Origin: Mycobacteroides chelonae CCUG 47445
GTDB lineage: Bacteria > Actinomycetota > Actinomycetes > Mycobacteriales > Mycobacteriaceae
Direction: 5' to 3'
NCBI RefSeq assembly: GCF_001632805.1
Contig: NZ_CP007220.1
Location: forward strand, 496,001 to 560,000
Length of the DNA stretch: 64,000 nucleotides
Notes under the pieces: generated by a model
What the model was told of the DNA's origin: nothing
The model's database searches: none
Seen by the model: only the letters and a program-made list of their open reading frames with translations
In this document: positions 57,652 to 64,000 of the stretch, in pieces
Layout: each line of letters starts with the position of its first letter
Numbering within the stretch: the stretch's first letter is position 1
Program-made: the position numbers and the translations under genes

Positions 57652-59222
57652 TACGCAGACTCCTCGTGCATGGCGCGCAGGGTGGGTTTGACCACCTTGC
57701 CGCCCAGGTTGCGGGGAAGTTCGTCGAGAAACTCGACGAACCGCGGTTTCTTGAAGTTCGCCACATGCTGTGCGCAGTAATCGATTACTGCCTGCGAGTC
57801 CAGAATTGCATCGGGCTTGCGCACGATGTACGCCTTACCGACCTCGCCGAGGCGCGCATCGGGAACGCCGATCACGGCGGCATCGGACACACCCTCCAGG
57901 CGCATCAGGACCTGCTCGATCTCGGCGGGATACACGTTGAACCCGCCGCAGATGTACATGTCCTTGAGGCGGTCGGTGATGGTGAGATTGCCCCGCTCGT
58001 CGAGCTTGCCGATATCACCGGTGTGCAACCAGCCATCGGAGTCGATGGTGTCGGCGGTGGCCTGCGGATCGTCGAGATAGCCCTTCATGACATTGGCACT
58101 GCGCAGCAGCACTTCGCCCTCGTCGCCAGGTTTTTGCGCGCCGTCGATCCGCAGCTCGTAGCCAATCATCGGGCGCCCGCAGGTGGTCGCGACGGTGACC
58201 GCGTCGTCATCGGAGCGGCAGATTGTGGCGAAACCCTGAGTCTCGGTGAGGCCGTAGGCGGTAAGCACCAGATCGAAATCCAGTTCAGATTGCATGCGTT
58301 CGATGAGCACCACCGGGACGACGGCCGCACCCGTGACCGAGTACCGCAGCGAGGTCAGGTTGTAGTTCTTGCGTGCCGGATGGTCGAGCAGCATCTGGAA
58401 GATGGTCGGCGCGCCGGGCAGCACGGTGATCTGGTGCTCCTGGACCGCGGCCATGGCCTTTTCGGGGTCGAAGGTCAGCTGCGGCATGAGTGCCGCGCCG
58501 GTCTGCAGGCAGGCCAGGATGCCCGCCTTGTACCCGAAGTTGTGGAAGAACGGATTGACGCAGAGATAGCGGTCGTTTTCGGTGAATTCGCCGTAGGTGG
58601 CCCAGGCCAGGGAGGCGGCCAGCGGTTGACGGTGCATGCACAGCACGCCCTTGCTGCGCCCGGTGGTGCCGGAGGTGAAAAGGATGTCGCTGATGTCCTC
58701 GGACTCGACGGTGTCCCGCCGGGCGTCGATGTCCTCGTCGGTGACGTCGTTTCCGTGCGCGACGAACTCGTCCCAGTCGGATCGGTCGCCGGCCTCCACC
58801 GCGACCCGCACGATGTGCCGCAGGTCGGGGAGCGTTGCGGCGTCCAGCTGGGTGATGCGGTCCGAACCGAGGAAGACCCCGACAGACACCAGCACGCGGG
58901 CCTGGCTGCGCTGCAGAATGTCGGTCGCCTCGTCGACGGTGTAGCGGGTATTCATCGGGACGACGGCGGCCCCCGCGTACTGCGCACCCAGGCAGGCGAT
59001 GGGCCAATGCCAGGAATTGGGGGACCAGATGGCCACGCGATCGCCGTGCTCGACCCCGAGTGCGATCAGCGCTGCGGCGAAGCGCCGCGCACGGGTGCGA
59101 AGTTCTGAGAAGGTCAGCCAGGAGCCGTCCGCGTAGAGGGCGTCGCGACTGCCGAAACGGGCTGCTGCCTGGTCCAACGCTGCAGGGATGGTGAGTTCGG
59201 GTGTCTGCTGCGCCGACTCCAT
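57651..59222 (-). CDS. fadD3: HIP-CoA ligase FadD3
   Basis: FadD3 activates HIP, the C/D-ring indane propionate left after side chain and A/B ring removal, with CoA. The 523-residue ANL ligase has the P-loop-like FTSGTTGRSKGVL, LTAYGLTETQGFATI and DGWLHTGDIGKLDERG, and the C-terminal catalytic lysine region LGGKVVKPTLRAM. ATG 59222 (MESAQQTPEL) is the real start; the ORF runs open to 59813 on fadE30 mirror sequence. A KstR2 box lies 28 bases upstream. First gene of the fadD3-fadE31-fadE32-fadE33 unit. Confidence 0.95.
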   Translation of the reverse strand: MESAQQTPELTIPAALDQAAARFGSRDALYADGSWLTFSELRTRARRFAAALIALGVEHGDRVAIWSPNSWHWPIACLGAQYAGAAVVPMNTRYTVDEATDILQRSQARVLVSVGVFLGSDRITQLDAATLPDLRHIVRVAVEAGDRSDWDEFVAHGNDVTDEDIDARRDTVESEDISDILFTSGTTGRSKGVLCMHRQPLAASLAWATYGEFTENDRYLCVNPFFHNFGYKAGILACLQTGAALMPQLTFDPEKAMAAVQEHQITVLPGAPTIFQMLLDHPARKNYNLTSLRYSVTGAAVVPVVLIERMQSELDFDLVLTAYGLTETQGFATICRSDDDAVTVATTCGRPMIGYELRIDGAQKPGDEGEVLLRSANVMKGYLDDPQATADTIDSDGWLHTGDIGKLDERGNLTITDRLKDMYICGGFNVYPAEIEQVLMRLEGVSDAAVIGVPDARLGEVGKAYIVRKPDAILDSQAVIDYCAQHVANFKKPRFVEFLDELPRNLGGKVVKPTLRAMHEESA

Positions 59223-59249
59223 ACGCGTCCGACCCACCTTCCAATAACA

Positions 59250-59263
59250 AGCAAGTGCTTGGT
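59250..59263. promoter_or_regulatory. KstR2 box between fadD3 and fadE30
   Basis: AGCAAGTGCTTGGT matches AnCAAGnnCTTGnT at every fixed position. It lies 28 bases before fadD3 and 17 bases before fadE30 on the opposite strand, so one box can repress both. Confidence 0.9.
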
Positions 59264-59279
59264 AGGTTAGCCTACAGGT

Positions 59280-60464
59280 GTGGGTGAGTTCCAAGCGGCT
59301 TCCGAGCGTCCGTTGTCGGAGATATCCGACGATCAGGTGCGTGCCGAGATCCGGGAATGGCTGGCCGAGAACCTTGTCGGCGAGTTCACCGAGCTGAAGG
59401 GCCTGGGCGGCCCGGGCAGTGAGCACGAGGCCTTCGAAGAGCGCCTCGCCTGGAACCGTCACCTGGCCGCCGCGGGCTGGACCTGCCTGGGCTGGCCCGT
59501 CGAGCACGGCGGTCGCGGAGCCACCGTGAGTCAGCGCGTCATCTTCTATGAGGAGTACGCGCGCGCCGAGGCGCCGCACAAGGTCAATCACCTGGGCGAG
59601 GAGCTGCTCGGACCGACGCTCATCGCCTACGGCACCCCTGAGCAGCAGCGGCGCTTCCTCCCGGCTATCCGCGATGTCACTGAGCTGTGGTGCCAGGGAT
59701 ATTCGGAACCCGGCGCGGGGTCGGACCTCGCGAACGTGTCCACCACCGCGGTGCTGGACGGTGATGAATGGGTGATCAACGGGCAGAAGGTGTGGACCTC
59801 GCTGGCGCTGCAATCACAGTGGTGCTTCGTGGTCGCGCGTACCGAACCCGGATCGGCGCGACACAAGGGTCTGTCGTATCTGCTGGTGCCCCTTGAGCAG
59901 CCAGGTGTCCAGATCCGCCCGATCATTCAGCTGACCGGCACCTCGGAGTTCAACGAGGTGTTCTTCGACAGTGCGCGCACCGCCGCCGATCTGGTGGTAG
60001 GCGAGCCCGGCGATGGCTGGCGGGTCGCCATGGGCACCCTGACCTTCGAGCGTGGTGTCTCGACCTTGGGTAACCAGATCACCTATGCCCGTGAGCTTTC
60101 GCGGCTTGTCGAGCTTGCCAAGTCCAACGGTTCGGCGGACGACCCCGCGATCCGTGAGCGCCTGGCCCAGGCTTACGTGGGGCTTCGTACCATGCGTGCC
60201 TACGCGCTGGCCACCATGGACGAGGAGCGTCCCGGCCAGGACAATGTGTCAAAGCTGTTGTGGGCCAACTGGCATCGCGACCTGGGCGAGTTGGCGATGG
60301 AGATCATCGGAAAGTCGACCCTGTTGACCGATGACGGCGAGATGGACGAATGGCAGCGTCTGTTCCTCTTCTCCCGTGCCGACACGATTTACGGCGGCTC
60401 CAATGAGATCCAACGCAACATCATCTCCGAGCGGGTGCTCGGACTACCCAGAGAGGCGCGCTAA
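59280..60464 (+). CDS. fadE30: Acyl-CoA dehydrogenase FadE30
   Basis: A 394-residue acyl-CoA dehydrogenase that acts on 5-hydroxy-HIP-CoA or a related C/D-ring thioester. It has GYSEPGAGSDLANVS, KVWTSLALQSQWCF and IYGGSNEIQRNIISERVLGLPRE, with all FAD-binding segments. It matches Rv3560c, which belongs to the KstR2 regulon. GTG 59280 lies just after the KstR2 box. The next gene starts immediately after its TAA. Confidence 0.93.
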   Translation: MGEFQAASERPLSEISDDQVRAEIREWLAENLVGEFTELKGLGGPGSEHEAFEERLAWNRHLAAAGWTCLGWPVEHGGRGATVSQRVIFYEEYARAEAPHKVNHLGEELLGPTLIAYGTPEQQRRFLPAIRDVTELWCQGYSEPGAGSDLANVSTTAVLDGDEWVINGQKVWTSLALQSQWCFVVARTEPGSARHKGLSYLLVPLEQPGVQIRPIIQLTGTSEFNEVFFDSARTAADLVVGEPGDGWRVAMGTLTFERGVSTLGNQITYARELSRLVELAKSNGSADDPAIRERLAQAYVGLRTMRAYALATMDEERPGQDNVSKLLWANWHRDLGELAMEIIGKSTLLTDDGEMDEWQRLFLFSRADTIYGGSNEIQRNIISERVLGLPREAR

Positions 60465-61253
60465 GTGAGCTTGTCCCAGGCACCGAAAGAGATTGACGGA
60501 CACGGTCTTCTGAAGGGCAAGGCAGTCGTCGTGACCGCAGCCGCCGGAACCGGGATCGGCTCGTCGACCGCGCGCCGTGCTCTGGCCGAGGGTGCCGACG
60601 TGGTCGTTTCCGACTATCACGAGCGCCGCCTCGCCGAGACGCGCGACGAGCTCGCGGCCCTCGGGCTGGGCAAGGTGGCCGCGGTGGTGTGTGATGTCAC
60701 CTCTACCGCGGCAGTCGACGCACTCATCGTCGAATCCGTTGCTGCGCTGGGCCGTATCGACGTACTGGTGAACAACGCCGGGCTCGGCGGTGAGACTCCC
60801 GTCGCCGATATGACCGATGAACAGTGGGACCGAGTTCTCGATGTCACCTTGACCTCCACGTTCCGCGCGACCCGCGCGGCCCTGCGGTACTTCCGCGAGG
60901 CCGGTCACGGTGGTGTCATCGTCAACAACGCGAGCGTGCTGGGCTGGCGCGCGCAGTACGGACAATCGCATTACGCCGCCGCCAAGGCCGGCGTCATGGC
61001 TCTCACGCGATGCAGCGCCATCGAGGCCGTCGAGCATGGCGTACGCATCAACGCGGTGGCCCCGAGCATTGCCCGGCACAAGTTCCTCGACAAGGTGACA
61101 TCCTCGGATTTGCTGGACAAACTGTCTTCCGATGAGGCATTCGGTCGCGCCGCCGAGCCGTGGGAGATTGCCTCCACCATTGCCTTCCTGGCCAGCGATT
61201 ACTCGAGCTATCTGACCGGTGAGGTCATCTCGGTGTCGAGCCAGCGGGCGTGA
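60465..61253 (+). CDS. ipdF: Short-chain dehydrogenase IpdF (5-OH-HIP-CoA dehydrogenase)
   Basis: A 262-residue SDR with TAAAGTGIG cofactor motif, NNAGLGGET, catalytic NNASVLGW Ser and YAAAK Tyr/Lys, and C-terminal VISVSSQRA. It matches Rv3559c (IpdF), which oxidises a 5-hydroxy-HIP-CoA intermediate. GTG 60465 begins directly after the fadE30 stop, so the two are coupled. A KstR2 box follows. Confidence 0.92.
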   Translation: MSLSQAPKEIDGHGLLKGKAVVVTAAAGTGIGSSTARRALAEGADVVVSDYHERRLAETRDELAALGLGKVAAVVCDVTSTAAVDALIVESVAALGRIDVLVNNAGLGGETPVADMTDEQWDRVLDVTLTSTFRATRAALRYFREAGHGGVIVNNASVLGWRAQYGQSHYAAAKAGVMALTRCSAIEAVEHGVRINAVAPSIARHKFLDKVTSSDLLDKLSSDEAFGRAAEPWEIASTIAFLASDYSSYLTGEVISVSSQRA

Positions 61254-61276
61254 CATGCGCCATTAAGCGGTGACCA

Positions 61277-61290
61277 AACAAGCGCTTGGT
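61277..61290. promoter_or_regulatory. KstR2 box upstream of kstR2
   Basis: AACAAGCGCTTGGT matches AnCAAGnnCTTGnT at every fixed position. It lies 15 bases before the kstR2 start, implying autoregulation and control of fadA6. Confidence 0.9.
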
Positions 61291-61305
61291 TGATACAGTA
61301 GGGAG

Positions 61306-61938
61306 GTGGACAAGGTGGCAGAAGTGCGAGAGTCGGACGCTCTTCGCGCAAGCGGTTCATCGCAGCCGTCGCGGCGTGACGAACTGCTGAGTCTTGCGGC
61401 TGCCATGTTCGCAGAGCGTGGCCTGCGCGCTACCACGGTGCGCGACATCGCCGATGCCGCCGGAATCCTGTCGGGCAGTCTGTATCACCACTTCGATTCC
61501 AAAGAGGCGATCGTCGACGAACTGCTGCGCGATTTCCTCGAGGGACTCTTCGCCCGGTATCGCGAGATTGCCGCTGCCAACCTGAACCCCGTCGACACGC
61601 TTAAGGGACTGTTCCTGGCCTCGTTCGACGCGATCGAAACCAAGCACGCACAGGTCGCCATCTACCAGGCGGAAGCACCTCGGCTGCTGTCGCAGGAGCG
61701 GTTCGCCTATCTGAACGAACTCAACACCGAGCAGCGCGAGTTATGGCTCGAAGTGCTGCGCGACGGCATCGCTCAGGGCTACTTCCGTCCCGATCTTGAT
61801 GTGGCAGTGGTGTACCGGTTCATTCGCGACGCAACATGGGTGTCGGTGCGCTGGTTCCGTCCGGGCGGTTCGCGCACGGCGCAGGAAGTCGCCGAACAGT
61901 ACCTTTCGATAGTCCTCGGCGGGATTACCGTCGATTAG
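61306..61938 (+). CDS. kstR2: TetR-family repressor KstR2
   Basis: KstR2 represses the C/D-ring genes and is released by HIP-CoA. The 210-residue protein has the TetR helix-turn-helix RRDELLSLAAAMFAERGLRA, ILSGSLYHHFDSKEAIVDEL and a ligand domain with VYRFIRDATWVSVRWFRPGG. It follows Rv3557c closely. GTG 61306 lies behind its own KstR2 box. fadA6 starts 23 bases after its stop. Confidence 0.95.
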   Translation: MDKVAEVRESDALRASGSSQPSRRDELLSLAAAMFAERGLRATTVRDIADAAGILSGSLYHHFDSKEAIVDELLRDFLEGLFARYREIAAANLNPVDTLKGLFLASFDAIETKHAQVAIYQAEAPRLLSQERFAYLNELNTEQRELWLEVLRDGIAQGYFRPDLDVAVVYRFIRDATWVSVRWFRPGGSRTAQEVAEQYLSIVLGGITVD

Positions 61939-61961
61939 TCTGGGAAATAAGGAGATTCACC

Positions 61962-63110
61962 ATGTCTGAGGCGTACATCATTGACGCTGTGCGTACCGCT
62001 GTCGGTAAGCGCAATGGCTCACTGTCCACGGTGCACCCGCTGGATCTGGGTGCGGCCACCTTCAAGGGGCTTTTCGACCGCGTCGACGTCGACCCCGACG
62101 CCATCGATGACGTGATCATGGGAGTCCTGGACGCCATCGGCGGGCAGGCCGGCAATGCCGGACGCCTCGCGTGGCTGGCCGGCGGTTACCCGGAAGAGGT
62201 GCCGGGCTGCACCGTCGACCGTCAGTGCGGATCGAGCCAGCAGGCCATTTCCTTTGCCGCGCAGGCTGTTATGTCCGGTACCGCCGACCTGGTGGTGGCC
62301 GGTGGCTTCCAGAACATGAGCCAGATTCCGATCTCGGCCGCGATGCTCGTCGGCAAGGAGTACGGATTCACTTCGCCCACAGCGGAATCCGAGGGCTGGC
62401 TGCACCGCTATGGCGATCAGGAAATCTCCCAGTTCCGCGGTGCGGAGATGATCGCCGAGAAGTGGGACATCAGCCGCGAGGAGATGGAGCAGTTCGCACT
62501 CTCCAGCCACGAGCGGGCCTTTGCTGCGATCCGCAACGGACACTTCGACAATGAGATCGTCCCGGTCGGCGACTTTCGCGTCGACGAGGGTCCGCGCGAG
62601 AGCACGCTGGAGAAGATGGCCGGGCTCAAGACCCTCGTCGAGGGTGGTCGTCTCACGGCCGCGCTGGCCAGCCAGATCTCCGACGGTGGTAGCGCGACGC
62701 TGGTCGCCTCGGAAAGCGCCGTGAAGGCACACGGGCTGAAGCCACGCGCGCGCATTCATCACATCAGCGCCCGCGGCGACGACCCAGTGTTCATGTTGAC
62801 CGGCCCCATCCCCGCCACCAAGTACGCGCTCGCCAAGACCGGCCTGACGATGGACGATATCGACGTTGTCGAGATCAACGAGGCCTTCGCCCCTGTGGTG
62901 TTGGCATGGGCCAAGGAGCTGGACGTCGACCTGAAGAAGGTCAACCCCAATGGCGGCGCGATCGCGCTGGGCCACCCGCTGGGAGCCACCGGCGCCAAGC
63001 TGTTCGCCACCATGCTCAACGAGCTGGAGCGCACCGGCGGCAAGTACGGCCTGCAGACGATGTGTGAGGGCGGCGGCACCGCCAACGTCACCATTATCGA
63101 ACGCCTCTGA
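61962..63110 (+). CDS. fadA6: Acetyl-CoA acyltransferase FadA6
   Basis: FadA6 is the thiolase that cleaves a beta-keto C/D-ring CoA intermediate in cholesterol degradation. The 382-residue enzyme has nucleophile Cys89 (DRQCGSSQQA), His338 (ALGHPLGATG) and Cys368 (CEGGGTAN). ATG 61962 follows AAGGAG. It matches Rv3556c and is downstream of kstR2. The ipdAB-echA20-ipdC genes that follow in M. tuberculosis are not here; secreted proteins follow. Confidence 0.94.
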   Translation: MSEAYIIDAVRTAVGKRNGSLSTVHPLDLGAATFKGLFDRVDVDPDAIDDVIMGVLDAIGGQAGNAGRLAWLAGGYPEEVPGCTVDRQCGSSQQAISFAAQAVMSGTADLVVAGGFQNMSQIPISAAMLVGKEYGFTSPTAESEGWLHRYGDQEISQFRGAEMIAEKWDISREEMEQFALSSHERAFAAIRNGHFDNEIVPVGDFRVDEGPRESTLEKMAGLKTLVEGGRLTAALASQISDGGSATLVASESAVKAHGLKPRARIHHISARGDDPVFMLTGPIPATKYALAKTGLTMDDIDVVEINEAFAPVVLAWAKELDVDLKKVNPNGGAIALGHPLGATGAKLFATMLNELERTGGKYGLQTMCEGGGTANVTIIERL

Positions 63111-63136
63111 GCGCATCGCGGGCGTAGCCTGAACTG

Positions 63137-63466
63137 ATGCGTGCAGGAATCCTCATCGGCACGGCCGCAGCGGTGCTCGGCGTCATCGCGAGCAACGCGC
63201 CGGCATCTGCCGAACCGTGTCCGCCGGAGGTTTGCAGTATTCCTGGATTGCCGGGCGGCAGTCTGCCGTTCAATCCGCAGATGTCTGACCTGCCACAAGA
63301 TCCGATGTGGATGGGTCAGGCCTGGGATTGGTTGAGCAAGCGGGACAACACGGGCATGTTCGATACCCCAGGGGCAGCGGAGTTCATTCGGTCGCAGCCA
63401 TCCGATGTGGGGGTGCCGGAGCAGGCGCCGCCACCCCTACCGGGGCCTGCTCTACCGGCAGATTAG
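63137..63466 (+). CDS. Small secreted Pro-rich protein
   Basis: A 109-residue protein with signal MRAGILIGTAAAVLGVIASN ending ASA, two N-terminal cysteines (EPCPPEVCSIPGLPGG) and a C-terminal PPPLPGPALPAD. It resembles small mycobacterial exported proteins by layout but I do not recognise a family. It starts 26 bases after fadA6 and its stop overlaps that of the next gene by four bases. Confidence 0.65.
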   Translation: MRAGILIGTAAAVLGVIASNAPASAEPCPPEVCSIPGLPGGSLPFNPQMSDLPQDPMWMGQAWDWLSKRDNTGMFDTPGAAEFIRSQPSDVGVPEQAPPPLPGPALPAD

Positions 63467-63801
63467 TTTCCGGCCCAGGTGCCGAATGGGACGTCAGGGT
63501 CGGTGCCCAGCGGGGTGTCCGGGTCGGCGCCACCGATGTCGTTGGCATGGTCCGGGACATAGGGATCTGTTCCGTACGGCACGTCCGGGTCAGCGCCGCC
63601 CTTGTTCTGGTCCTGCAATAACACGTGGTGCGGACCGCGGTCGGTCGGTAGCTCCATCGCCCCTTGTGAGGGTGCGTGGACGGGTTGCTCGGGTACCAAT
63701 GGTTCGTCGGGGTCGGCCGCGGCGATCGGTGCGAGGACGAAGGCGGCGGCTGCGGCCAAACAACACGCAGCTGTCGAGAAGCTGAACGTTCGATGTCTCA
63801 T
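63463..63801 (-). CDS. Small secreted protein with DPDxP repeats
   Basis: A 112-residue exported protein, signal MRHRTFSFSTAACCLAAAAA to AAA, then an acidic Pro-rich tail with GGADPDVPYGTDPYVP and GGADPDTPLGTDPDVP, two copies of a ~15-residue unit. ATG 63801 gives a good signal; ATG 63822 is an alternative. Convergent with 63137-63466. Unknown function; the repeats suggest a cell-wall or surface role at most. Confidence 0.65.
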   Translation of the reverse strand: MRHRTFSFSTAACCLAAAAAFVLAPIAAADPDEPLVPEQPVHAPSQGAMELPTDRGPHHVLLQDQNKGGADPDVPYGTDPYVPDHANDIGGADPDTPLGTDPDVPFGTWAGN

Positions 63802-63861
63802 ATCTCCAGGATTCTCCCGCATTCTGTGAATCCGCTGTCCCTATCCTTGCCCATTCCTGCC

Positions 63862-63915
63862 GAGTGGGAATCTGGCGAGGGATTTCGGCCGATTTCCCTC
63901 GTGAGATTCCCACTC
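63862..63915. repeat. 21-base inverted repeat at the right end
   Basis: Arms 63862-63882 (starting GAGTGGGAATCT) and 63895-63915 (ending AGATTCCCACTC) pair with two mismatches around a 12-base loop. It lies upstream of the minus-strand secreted protein gene at 63801. Similar in size but not in sequence to the palindrome at 43861-43919. Role unknown. Confidence 0.75.
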
Positions 63916-64000
63916 AGATTTGTCAGTGGTGAGTGGCATGCTCCCGCTATGGGGGAGGTTCCATGGCCGTTTCGTTCGGGTGAGGCTATTGCTTCTGGGG

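Noticed and set aside
57567..59108. 513-residue plus-strand ORF opposite fadD3
   Set aside because: It mirrors the high-GC third positions of fadD3, has no recognisable motif, and fadD3 is complete and conserved.

Overview
The GC-rich sequence, the many GTG starts and the gene order all point to a rapidly growing mycobacterium of the Mycobacteroides abscessus/chelonae group. The backbone follows the M. tuberculosis order from Rv3603c down to Rv3556c: panC-panD-coaX-lysS-lsr2-clpC1, lpqF-mhuD, mutY-canB, disA, radA, lpqE, carD-ispD-ispF-cysS-rlmB, kstR-fadE34, kshB-hsa genes, the fadE31-33/fadD3/fadE30 block, kstR2 and fadA6. An arr gene for rifamycin ADP-ribosyltransferase lies inside the steroid region, as it does in M. 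abscessus. The species assignment is inference, because no 16S or reference comparison was possible.

Layout. 0-4.7 kb: vitamin B5/CoA genes, lysyl-tRNA synthetase and the nucleoid protein Lsr2. 4.7-7.65 kb: ClpC1 behind a perfect ClgR-type box. 7.7-12.0 kb: a corrinoid-type ABC importer (minus) and cbtBA cobalt transporter genes (plus), diverging from a region that holds two back-to-back cobalamin riboswitches. 12.0-22.9 kb: LpqF-MhuD, a hydrolase apparently frameshifted at a G8 tract, a GlxA-type regulator, MutY, carbonic anhydrase, an LCP cell-wall ligase with a coupled leader ORF, DisA, a thioesterase and RadA. 23.1-27.3 kb: a DesA3-type desaturase with its reductase, two secreted MmpS-like proteins and LpqE. 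27.7-32.8 kb: carD-ispD-ispF-cysS-rlmB and a secreted phosphodiesterase. 32.8-40.5 kb: 5-oxoprolinase subunit A, a ZnuABC zinc importer under a perfect palindromic Zur-type operator, two SDRs and a trehalose-6-phosphate phosphatase/GH15 fusion.

40.5-63.1 kb is largely steroid catabolism in two regulons. KstR-type boxes sit at kstR/fadE34 and between kshB and hsaACB. KstR2-type boxes sit between fadD3 and fadE30 and before kstR2. Together these genes cover part of ring A/B opening (KshB, HsaA, HsaB, HsaC) and of C/D-ring degradation (FadD3, FadE30-33, IpdF, FadA6). hsaD, which lies between hsaA and hsaC in M. tuberculosis, is absent here. Interposed are a formamidase, a Tat-type lipoprotein agmatine deiminase with two unrecognised neighbours, arr with a hairpin leader, and a broken DUF6461 gene.

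I see no rRNA, tRNA, CRISPR array, insertion sequence, PE/PPE gene or prophage. The window reads as conserved chromosome with small local insertions. No wholly new system is evident. The most rewarding points are the paired riboswitches, the two apparent frameshifts, the coupled leader ORFs at the LCP and arr genes, the missing hsaD, the trehalose fusion and three unexplained long palindromes.
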